Assembly: GCA_012845835.1 (NCBI GenBank)
Contig: JABAKD010000018.1
Location: 5,291,279-5,355,278 of the forward strand
DNA length: 64,000 bases
From: Undaria pinnatifida
Taxonomy: Eukaryota; Sar; Phaeophyceae; Laminariales; Alariaceae
Direction: 5' to 3'
Program-made: the position numbers and the translations under genes
In this document: positions 57,001 to 64,000 of the stretch, piece by piece
Layout of the letters: each line of letters begins with the position of its first letter
Position numbering within the stretch: the stretch's first letter is position 1
The notes under the pieces: generated by a model
What the model was told of the DNA's origin: nothing
Seen by the model: the letters and a program-made list of their open reading frames with translations, nothing else
Database searches by the model: none

Positions 57001-60000
57001 AATACAAGCGCACGAAAAAGAAAAAAAACGAAAAACAAATAAGCACAAAACATGTGGGAGCAAAAAAAAACAAGAAAACGTAGGGAGGAGTGGAGTTGGG
57101 GGGGGGGGGGGAGGGGGGGGGGGGAGGGGGGGGGGAATGAGCAAAGCAGGGGGGGCTGGGAGGAGGGAGGGGGAAATTAGGGAGGGGCGGCGGAGGAGGC
57201 TCTCACGACCCGGATGCGTTAGCCGATCCTCGCCAAGCCAGAATAGTGCATCGGGTGATGCCGATATCCTCAGCCATGTCTAGAAGGGGGGGAGGGGAAT
57301 GTCCGGAAGCACTACTGCTGCTGCTGCGATAATCTACGCGAGCAAGCCAACGCGCAAACCATGGTGTGCATAAAAACCATGCACAAACAAACCACGTACA
57401 CAGAAAACACACACCATCATTACACACCTCTAAGCGATCCATGCAGGTCTCAAGCGATGACTCCGCCGCCGCCCTCGCATTCCGTTCCCGCAACGCCTTT
57501 TCCTCAGACCGCTCCAAGCGAGCCTCCGCAATCCTTGCTCTTTCAACCCGGGGGCAAGAGGGAGGCCGGCGGGGGAGGTAGGAGGGATGGAGCGGTGAAC
57601 AGTGGGAAGGTGAAAGGTGGGATGTTGCGTGTATCAGATGATACAATACGGGTCGCTTATTCCGCATTCTTAACCAGCCCCGAAAAACAACACACGTGAT
57701 TACTAAAAAAAGCACGCACACACATACATACAACACACATGACATGAAGATAATAAAAAGCCACAAAAATAAAAAAGAAACGCCAAAACACACAAAAAAG
57801 TACACAAAAATACAAAAACAGTCACACCAAACACTTGACAAAAAATGAAACAACACAAAAAAAATGCAAAAACACACACATACACACCTCGCAGATGCAG
57901 CCTCCGTCTCCGCGCGCAGCCGCTCCGCCAGGTCGCGGCTCTCCCCCTCCCCGCCCCGCGCCACCGCCAGCGCAGCCAGGGCGGTCGCCAGGTCGGCCTC
58001 GAGACGAGCCCCCACCGAGCGCCTCTCGGAAGCCACCGCTCTTACTCTCGCCAGGAGAGCCGGTAACGGTAACGATGCAGCGTCTTCTTGGGGCAAGTCT
58101 TCTTCTCGGAACAAGGCTCGCGCCTGAGGAGAGGGGAGGAAGGGTGAAGGGAGGGAAGGGTACACGGTATGGTAAGGTATGTGTGGGTAGGGAGGGGAGG
58201 GTATACGGTATGGTAAGGTATGTGTGGGAAGGGAGGGGAGGGTCTACAGTATGGTAAGGCATGTATGGAAAGGGAGATGGTGCGGTGACATCGGGGGGGG
58301 GCGGGGGGGGGGGGGGAGCGAGGGGAGGGTAGACGGTATCGTATGGTATGTATGGGAAGGGAGATGATGCCATGACATGGGGGAGGGGGAAGGGAGAGGG
58401 GGGTGTATTCATTTTCATGCATAGCCGTAGTCGTATGACCACAGCTATTAGACCCTCGCATCCCCACAATGCCGGGTGGGAGTACATCGGCTTTTCAACG
58501 ACCAGGCAGACATCGAGCGCGCCAAGCGCGAAGCGCCGCGAGGTGTTCGGCGAGTCGCACGAAGGGTGATAGCTGCATCTTGCTAAGAAACACTTGTGAG
58601 GCGGACTTCCGCACCTTGTGTGTACTTCCTCGCACATCGAATGACAGCTTCGAACTAATTTATTCGTTTTCTCGGGGGGGTATGGCTGTGGTAAAGTGGG
58701 GGAGACGGACGGGAGGGGGGGCGGGGGGGGTACGGTAGGATAGGGTATGGTATGACATGGTAGAGTATGGGAGGGTATGGTATGGTGTGGTATGGTATGG
58801 TATGGTATGGTACCGTATGGTATGGTATGGTATGGTATGGTATGGTATGGTATGGTATGGTATGGTATGGTATGGTATGGTATGGTATGGTATGATATGG
58901 TATGGTATGGTATGGTATGGTATGGTATTGTATGGTACGGTATGGTATGGTATGGTATGGTATGGCATGGTATGGTATGGCATAGTATGGTATGGAATGG
59001 CATAGGAGGGAAAAGGGGGTGGGGGGCATGGGAGAAATAAGAGTTAGGGCTTGCTTCATCGGGTGTTGACTAGCGTTGTCGCTGCTGAACGTCCGCACGA
59101 CCTACGAATGGAAGGCGCCACATCGGACGCTCCCGCCCCCCGCCACCCCCTCTCAAAGCCAACCCCCCCTACCCCCTTCGCTACGACTGCGAGTTGGCTC
59201 ACATTGAGTCGCCGAAAGTATGGTTGGCTAGTGGGAGTTCTGCTGCGTCTTTGCACCTGACTGGCACGTATGTGGCTCGACGTGTCGTGATCACTAACGA
59301 CACTAACCAAGATTGAGACAAGAATCATGGTTGGTAGAGGGAAATCGTGGAAGAGGGTGCGAAAGGGCTGTGTGTTGTCGTGAACAACGTACAACGCGAA
59401 GGCAATGTGGAGCAGGAAAATTACCGATGGTAGCCAGCGCCAACCAACTCCCACCACTACCCCTCTGCCCTTACCTGCTCCAAGCCGTCCCTAGCGGCCG
59501 CCCTCGCCGCCGAGTGTTCCGCTCTGAGCCCTTGTAACACCCGTCCTCTCTCGCTTTCGGCCTCTGTCATGGCCGAACTCGTGTCCTGCATCTGGGCCAT
59601 GTATTCTTCCTGGAGACCGAAAACATTCGCGAAGTGCAAATCCAGGAAACCGCGGGGAAGCAGAGTATACCAAAAACAAGGCAATAATTGTAGAGGGAAG
59701 GGAAGGGAAGGGAAGGGAAGGGAAAGGATGAAAAAACACAAGACGCTTTCGTATACATACCAAACATCAATAGATATAGACTTATCGTTGTATTTTCCTG
59801 AGCGGGCTCGGTTGGTGCATCCCTGGCCTCTCAATACCTCCCACTTGAACGCCGCCTCCTTCCATTATTCGCGGACCGGTCCACCTTTTCTTTAGTTTCT
59901 TCATCACTTTTGTTTTTTCGTGCGAAGAATCATACCAGGTCCCAGCTCAGCTTAGATTGGCTCATCAGCTCAGCTCTGCTCAGCAGCGCAGCGCAGAGCC

Positions 60001-62814
60001 GTGCGATGCCGTGCGGTGCGGTGCGGTGCGATACTGTGCTGCAGTTGTTTCTTGCGTGCCAGGTACCATTCCAAGTATCATATCACGAACCGGTACACCA
60101 GGTTTAATACTAACTGTTCGAATAACAAACGCGTCAGCTGTGAGTTCGACAAGTTTTTAGGGTTGATACCCATACTTGCAAGCGGCGTGACACACGGGCC
60201 GCTCGTTTTTCCGTTCTTGTTTTTCGCACATGTATTATCCTTTAAATGTATATGACTCCTACGTAGACAGGGTGAACATCAACCACTAACAGGTATGCAC
60301 TAACAGGTATGCATAATGATGGTAGCTACCACTGGTACTATTTTGAATTGCTTCCTAGGTAGTACGTTGTTAAGATCATCAGTGTTAATGGCATTATCAC
60401 ACAAATACAGGGGTAGTTAAACCTAATCAAAAGCAATAATGGTACCAACAATACGTGTTTCACCTCAACCCAGTTTTGTGCGTACAACATTGTTGCGTAA
60501 CAAAAAGCCCTCCCGGCTCAGCTCAGCAATTCAGCAGTGCAGCCCAGCGAAGCCCCGTGCGGTGCTGTGCGGTGCTTTGTGGTACTGTGCTGTGTTGTGC
60601 CGTGCTGGGTGCTGTGCTGTACTTACTATTTCGTACATGCCAGATAAAATTCGAGGAATCATGCCAGGTACCGGTACACCAGGTTTGTACGTACTACATC
60701 ATTGATGAATCACAAAAATGCACTCCCAGTTCAGCTCAGGTCAGCTCTAGCTCAGCAGCGCAGCGCAGCGCCGTCCGGTGCCGTGCCCTACGGTGCGATG
60801 CTGTGCCGTGCTGCCCGGGGCTACGCTGTGATTTCTCTCGTACGTACAGTACCAGGTATAATGCCAAGTACCAAGTACCGTTATCTACGTGTGTACTCGT
60901 ATTTTCCTTTCTTAATTGATTGTCCTGTCTCGGTCCTGTGCATGCTTCTCCCCCCCGCAAATTACACCGGCACTGCCGATCAGAACGTGACATCGCCAAC
61001 AAGCACACAGCACAGCACAGGGTAATCAAGCTCTGCACAAGGAGCTCTTTATCAAGTCACTAGTTGCACCACATCATGTGGGCCTCTTATTTCTGACCCT
61101 TTCACATTTAATTGTATTCTTCCTTGCGCGAGCGTAGCGGGCGGTGTCAGCCGCCCGCGGAGCGCAGCCCTTGTAGTTGCTGATATCTCAGCCTACAACT
61201 CGTCTCTCAGAGAATCTACGACAAGAAATTACCGGCATCGACGGCGATCTCCGCTACAAACGGGACGATTTTTGCATATGAGATGTATTCGTCTATTATG
61301 ACGATCTCCACGACATTTCTAGCAGTAGCAGCTTCGTAAAATTGACGAGAACCATAGATCACGCGCGGCCAACGCATCACTAAGCGTGAAAATCTGGAGC
61401 ATCGACCACTCAAATCAATCGACCTCGCAGCTCGCGAAACTTCATTACTTCTACAAAATACCTGCAGGTTCATGTAGGCGTCCCTCTCGTCCCGAACAAC
61501 CTTGTACCGCTCTCGATGCAAGCCCGACAGCCACTCTCCTAGCGCCTCTCCCTCCCCCCCATCCCCTGTAGAATCCACACCAAAATAACCCATCTCCACC
61601 TCCTCCACACCCTCCATTCCCCCATCGAATGCCTCCGTATTCCTTTCGCCCGTAGCGGAGCTACTCCCCCCTCCTCCCCCTCCCCTTCCTCCTCCCCCCC
61701 CCCCCCCTCCCCTCGTGGGTGGCTTGTTAATGGCATTTTCAGGTCTGAAGTAGAATTTTCTCAGGCCCGGATTGGCTGTGGTGTCCGGGCCGAGGACTAC
61801 GGCGCCTGTGCTCGGGTCGACTCCGATGTCGGTGTACGGGTCTAGGTCGATCACGCCTCGGGGAACCTATGCGAAGGGAGGGGAGGGGGGGAGGGGGGGG
61901 TACTCAGTTTGTGCACGGCCGTAGTCGTACGGCCGTAGACCCTCCCATCCCTACTATGCCGAGACGGAGCACGTCGGGTTTTCACGAACCAGGCAGGCAT
62001 TGCTTGCACCAAGCGCGAAGCGCCGTCAGGTGTTTGGCGAGTCGCATGAAGGGTGAACTGCATCCGGGGGGGGGGGGAGGGGGGGGTATTCACATAATGT
62101 ACAGCCGTAGTCATTACCATTGACCCTTGCATCCCTACAATACTAGATAAATAGGTGGATAGGGGAGGGGGGTGGAGGTCCTGGTGTTCACACACCAACA
62201 CCCGAGCCAATACCAACCAGCACCAAACACCTAAAACCTGACGGTAACACTACACACCAACAACCACACGTACACCCACGCCCACCTAGACAGTATCACA
62301 AAACACCAGCACCAACACCTAATACCAACACCAAACACCAGCACCAACACCAAACACCAACGCCAACCACAACCACCAACGCCAAACACCACCACCAATA
62401 ACCCAGGCACCACAAGCAACATCAACACCAAAAACAAGCACAAACCAGATATCACACAAAACACATGGGACAACAAAACACACACACAAACTTGAACAAA
62501 AGCAGGACGTTTGTAGTTGTCCTCAATCTTGTATGCGCTGGCGTTCGGCTTTCGCCCCGGGCAACTCCAACGGGAAGCCCTATTTTGTAGCGCGGTAAAA
62601 ATCAGAAGCTCGAATTCGCTCGCAACAACCCCCACCAAAAAACACAACAAAAAGACAAAAAATTACACAAAAAGAGAGGCACGCTCACCTCGGAATCCTT
62701 AGACTCGAAGTAATACAGGAACGTATGGGGCACGAGGCAACAATACCGACGCTGCCACGCCCGCTGCTCGTTCCTCTTCAACATCCACCCCCGTCTTACG
62801 GACAGTTTCGTCAT
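49803..62814 (-). CDS. PH-domain coiled-coil protein with Cys motif and acidic repeat tail (10 exons)
   Basis: Exons in coding order: 62814-62689, 61866-61462, 59609-59475, 58123-57888, 57539-57428, 56979-56869, 56392-55745, 55413-54472, 51811-51698, 51062-49803. The product is about 1362 residues. Residues 1-150 form a pleckstrin-homology domain (RGWMLKRNEQRAWQRRY to the Trp helix LGEWLSGLHRERY), which in known proteins binds phosphoinositides or protein partners. Residues about 160-430 are coiled coil, followed by Gly, Ser and acid-rich regions. Cysteines 887, 890, 902 and 904 make a possible zinc knuckle, and residues about 990-1300 are acidic Glu-Thr-Val repeats. All introns are GT-AG and phases agree. 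The start is the ATG at 62814, after an in-frame stop 30 bp upstream; a further 5' exon cannot be excluded. A membrane-linked scaffold role is inference. Confidence 0.8.
51125..51378 (+). mobile_element. Diverged family D element in an intron of the PH gene
   Basis: GGCTACGGCAGACGAGTACC, GGCGTACCATTCCGTTGCGG and AGTCACTCGCGGGAGTCACC follow the family order. It ends in a run of about 29 A and lacks a clear right terminus. Confidence 0.5.
51698..51811 (-). CDS. PH/coiled-coil gene exon 9
   Basis: 38 codons between acceptor GTATTCAG and donor GAG|GTGAGG, phase 0. It reads VPDLTGDGPSEEATAGEQAA and then LAKLKGVFKSFNGRVE, an amphipathic basic helix following the Cys motif. It sits alone inside about 3.4 kb of repeats, with the correct phase on both sides. 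Confidence 0.68.
52311..52500 (+). repeat. GGGTC array
   Basis: About 20 copies of GGGTC at 52387-52480 with flanking AAATCTCGCGGGTCGAGT blocks like those at 12-14 kb. It lies in intron 8 of the PH gene. Confidence 0.75.
52663..53630 (+). mobile_element. Full-length repeat E: 265-bp direct repeats flanking a C-rich core
   Basis: 52663-52928 and 53366-53630 are direct repeats of about 265 bp, nearly identical (CAGCTGTCAGATTTTGTCCC ... TTTTCATTTTTTATAATATA). The 437-bp interior has C homopolymers and two diverged copies of the TCAGATTTATCCCCTC block. It looks like a small non-coding element with terminal direct repeats. No coding frame is seen. It is in intron 8 of the PH gene. Confidence 0.62.
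54472..55413 (-). CDS. PH/coiled-coil gene exon 8: acidic/Gly region ending in Cys motif
   Basis: 942 bp between acceptor CGTTCACAG and donor ACG|GTATGT. SSPQWEPNPANLGLK and FANASWPWKPNSAG come first, then acidic and Gly-rich stretches with a Glu7 run and a KRKK basic patch. The end is VVCRRCSGTVEGPLHSTCIC, giving C-x2-C-x11-C-x-C. The first and last blocks look conserved; the middle looks disordered. Confidence 0.72.
55420..55632. repeat. GGGA/GGAGG low-complexity tract
   Basis: GGGAGGGAGGGAGG with G runs, in the 331-bp intron between exons 7 and 8 of the PH gene; on the coding strand it is a long pyrimidine tract leading to the acceptor. Confidence 0.85.
55745..56392 (-). CDS. PH/coiled-coil gene exon 7: end of coiled coil and Gly/Ala-rich linker
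   Basis: 648 bp, phase 0 at both ends (acceptor CCTGTAG, donor AAG|GTGAGA). It starts VREVKASRRSLAEATSVN and RRLARAYESLDRSLRR, the last helix, then a Pro/Ser region, an Ala run, and a long Gly-Val-Gly-rich, probably disordered linker. An alternative donor within it (CAG|GTTAGG near 55840) would shorten it by about 95 bp and change the phase, so I prefer the longer form. Confidence 0.72.
56869..56979 (-). CDS. PH/coiled-coil gene exon 6: coiled coil
   Basis: 37 codons from acceptor TCTTCAG to donor CTG|GTGAGA. AVQVDAEQGQVNLGIMAGER, then AALAKVAELTEQKRVL, a regular heptad pattern that continues into exon 7. Confidence 0.75.
57428..57539 (-). CDS. PH/coiled-coil gene exon 5: coiled coil
   Basis: 112 bp. 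The first base completes an Arg codon, then ARIAEARLERSEEKALRE and SSLETCMDRLE follow. The acceptor GTTGAAAG is weak at its last bases but follows a long pyrimidine tract; the donor is GAG|GTGTGT. The frame is fixed by both neighbours. Confidence 0.7.
57888..58123 (-). CDS. PH/coiled-coil gene exon 4: coiled coil
   Basis: 236 bp, phase 0 in, phase 2 out (AG|GTGTGT). It begins ARALFREEDLPQEDAA and continues LLARVRAVASERRS and LEADLATALAALAVARGG, ending LRAETEAASA. Ala, Leu and Arg rich, helical throughout. Confidence 0.75.
58403..58580 (+). repeat. Dispersed repeat R, copy 2
   Basis: GCATAGCCGTAGTCGTATGA, CCAAGCGCGAAGCGCC and CGAGTCGCACGAAGGGTGA in the same order as 61898-62066. In an intron of the PH gene. 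Confidence 0.6.
58735..59008. repeat. GGTAT pentanucleotide microsatellite
   Basis: About 50 units of GGTAT in intron 3 of the PH gene. Tyr-Gly-Met-Val-Trp frames on both strands are by-products. Three or four short blocks of the same repeat occur in 58160-58350. Confidence 0.9.
59475..59609 (-). CDS. PH/coiled-coil gene exon 3: coiled coil
   Basis: 45 codons between acceptor TCTCCAG and donor CAG|GTAAGG. EEYMAQMQDTSSAMTEAESE is followed by RGRVLQGLRAEHSAARAA. Spacing of Met, Leu and Ala among charged residues fits heptads. Confidence 0.72.
59937..60890 (+). repeat. Three copies of a CAGCG / GTGCG element
   Basis: Near 59945, 60515 and 60730 a CAGCTCAGC... CAGCGCAGCGCAG block is followed by CCGTGCGGTGCGGTGC-like sequence and then a GCCAGGTACC or CCAGGTATAATGCC block. 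All lie in intron 2 of the PH gene. Confidence 0.55.
61462..61866 (-). CDS. PH/coiled-coil gene exon 2: rest of PH domain with Gly/Ser insertion
   Basis: 405 bp, phase 0 at both ends (acceptor CGCATAG, donor CAG|GTATTT). It reads VPRGVIDLDPYTDIGVD, then LRKFYFRPE, then a Gly-rich insertion of about 45 residues inside the domain, then the closing helix GEWLSGLHRERYKVV and RDERDAYMNLQ. The conserved Trp of PH domains is in that helix. The Gly-rich loop is unusual and adds to a domain normally near 100 residues. Confidence 0.82.
61898..62150 (+). repeat. Dispersed repeat R, copy 3 and a partial copy 4
   Basis: GTACTCAGTTTGTGCACGGC to GAAGGGTGAACTGCATCC (61898-62066), then after a G run a truncated second start ATGTACAGCCGTAGTCATTA to ATCCCTACAATACTA (62086-62150). 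Intron 1 of the PH gene. Confidence 0.6.
62689..62814 (-). CDS. PH/coiled-coil gene exon 1: N-terminal half of PH domain
   Basis: 42 codons from ATG 62814 to donor GAG|GTGAGC, phase 0. MTKLSVRRGWMLKRNEQ, then WQRRYCCLVPHTFLYYFE, is the standard first four strands of a PH domain with the basic K-x-R pattern that often contacts phosphoinositides. GCGGAG just before the ATG is a favourable start context. Confidence 0.8.
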
Positions 62815-63409
62815 CTCCGCCGCCGTGCGCGGAGGAGAACTCTAACGCAGCGGAGGTGTCGATGGCGGTGGCGGGTTTGCACACAACACAACAAAAAAAT
62901 GGGAGGCGTGGGGGAGGGGAGGTAGGGGGAGGAGGTTGGACGCGGCACTGTAGGGGAAGGGGTTCGTCATCCCTGACAGCGTGCGAGGAGTATAGCCCCA
63001 TGGCGTCGTGCGGTGGCGATTTTGCACAGTATATATATACATTTTTTAAATGATGTACGAGTATGATCAACGAGAAACCATGGATTGGCAGCAAGTTTTG
63101 TTTTCGTGTCCGCCTCAGTATAGGATTATCAAAACTCGAGTTTTTCGACGTACAATTCCTTCGTTCGTAAGCTTTCTTCGAGGATCGGCTTCGGCGCCCC
63201 TCGTCCTTCTTTTTCTGATGTCCCCCTCGCCGTGAACGCGTACTCGGGCGAGAGAGAGAGAAGCGAGAAGTAGGCACGATCTTGGATTTAAGGCGGCGGT
63301 CTCGGGCTTTCTTTAAACCTTTTGATAGGGAGAGGTTGTACCAAAATCATTAAATAACTTTTCGATATTGGCATCTTATTTTGCCCCAAAACGAGGGATT
63401 GCTATCGTG

Positions 63410-63582
63410 AAAAATTCCCATAGTGCATTCATTTGATTATTGTATACTTCGAAGTATGGTAAGCGCACGTGAGTGTATGGCTGAAACGAGGAGGCAAAAA
63501 TTCCCATAGTTCATTCATTTGATTATTGTATACTTCGAAGTATGGTAAGCGCACGTGAGTGCATGGCTGAAACGAGGAGGCA
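63410..63582. promoter_or_regulatory. 86-bp tandem duplication upstream of the PH/coiled-coil gene
   Basis: Two 86-bp copies (63410-63495 and 63496-63581) differ at only two bases I can see. Each holds the perfect palindrome ATACTTCGAAGTAT and a CACGTG box a few bases on. They lie 600-770 bp upstream of the start codon on the coding strand. A regulatory role is inference. Confidence 0.45.
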
Positions 63583-64000
63583 ATGATACGACCACAGCGT
63601 CAGAAACAAGCTACACCTAGTAAGAGCAGCACGAGTGGCTGAATCCCGAGCGCAAGGACTGTACGAGTATGAGCACATTTACGAGTTACACACGCTCTGT
63701 CTGTCGGTTTGATCCATTCAAAGTGTGCAGCGCTGCCGTGCCGGTACGTGTTCTACGCACGTATTTTGTTTTCTTGGGCTTTGTTTTAGAGATTGGTTTC
63801 AAATCTTAATCAACGTAAAAGCTGGATGTTGAACTTGTATTGTGAACGTATCATGAGCTATTTTTACGTTTATGCTGGGTGCATATCCGGGCAAGAATGA
63901 GCCGAGTAGGTACGAATGAAGCACGTACGTACGCACGAAAGATACGAAATACGAGGAAATACTAAGAGACAAGCTCCACGCAGCTGCCATAGCTGCACCC

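Noticed and set aside
58655-59098. ORFs of repeated Tyr-His-Thr-Ile-Pro and Tyr-Gly-Met-Val-Trp
   Set aside because: They are frames through the GGTAT microsatellite in an intron.
59820-59905. Possible extra 21-bp exon (EAAFKWE) before exon 3 of the PH gene
   Set aside because: It would fit the coiled coil and has a GT after it, but the acceptor is poor and the direct join of exons 2 and 3 is already in phase.

Overview
This window looks like nuclear DNA of an intron-rich eukaryote, most likely a stramenopile and perhaps a brown alga. The organism call is inference from gene style and repeat load; no rRNA or organelle marker is present. There are no operons or prokaryotic signals. Most of the 64 kb is repeats, and I can defend two spliced genes.

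Gene 1 (+ strand, core exons 30189-39297, possible N-terminal exons from 25937) encodes a secreted or surface-anchored zinc metallopeptidase of the reprolysin-like M12 type. It has an N-terminal catalytic-domain strand, a HEFGHNMGCNHD zinc site, a VMSY Met-turn, a Pro/Ser/Thr-rich stalk and a hydrophobic C-terminus. All splice phases between the five core exons agree. Its introns hold MITE-like elements, a long GTT tract and a 33-bp minisatellite. Pieces of three of its own exons occur as decayed duplicates beside the intact copies, including a five-unit array at exon 6.

Gene 2 (- strand, 62814-49803, ten exons, about 1362 codons) encodes a pleckstrin-homology (PH) domain, a long coiled coil spread over exons 3-7, Gly- and acid-rich low-complexity regions, a four-cysteine motif split by an intron, and a last exon of acidic Glu-Thr-Val repeats. 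All nine introns have GT-AG ends and compatible phases.

Layout: 1-9.8 kb is repeat-rich sequence with no recognisable gene. From 9.8 to 29 kb there are many small elements with terminal inverted repeats (families A, B, C and D here), pentanucleotide arrays with tRNA-like flanks, and a possible pair of duplicated coding segments at 14.4-15.0 kb. Gene 1 fills roughly 26-39.3 kb. From 39.9 to 49 kb there are LTR-like elements, a 1-kb GGAAGCTTCC-type satellite broken by a short telomere-like tract, more MITEs and degenerate tandem repeats. Gene 2 fills 49.8-62.8 kb, with a tandemly duplicated possible regulatory segment upstream at 63.4-63.6 kb.

The most unusual theme is that four MITE-like families and the gene 1 minisatellite share one terminal core, close to TACGGTAGGGGTG. 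The minisatellite appears to be a family B element whose 5' terminus was amplified about 33 times. No transposase gene is visible, so these elements would have been mobilised in trans.
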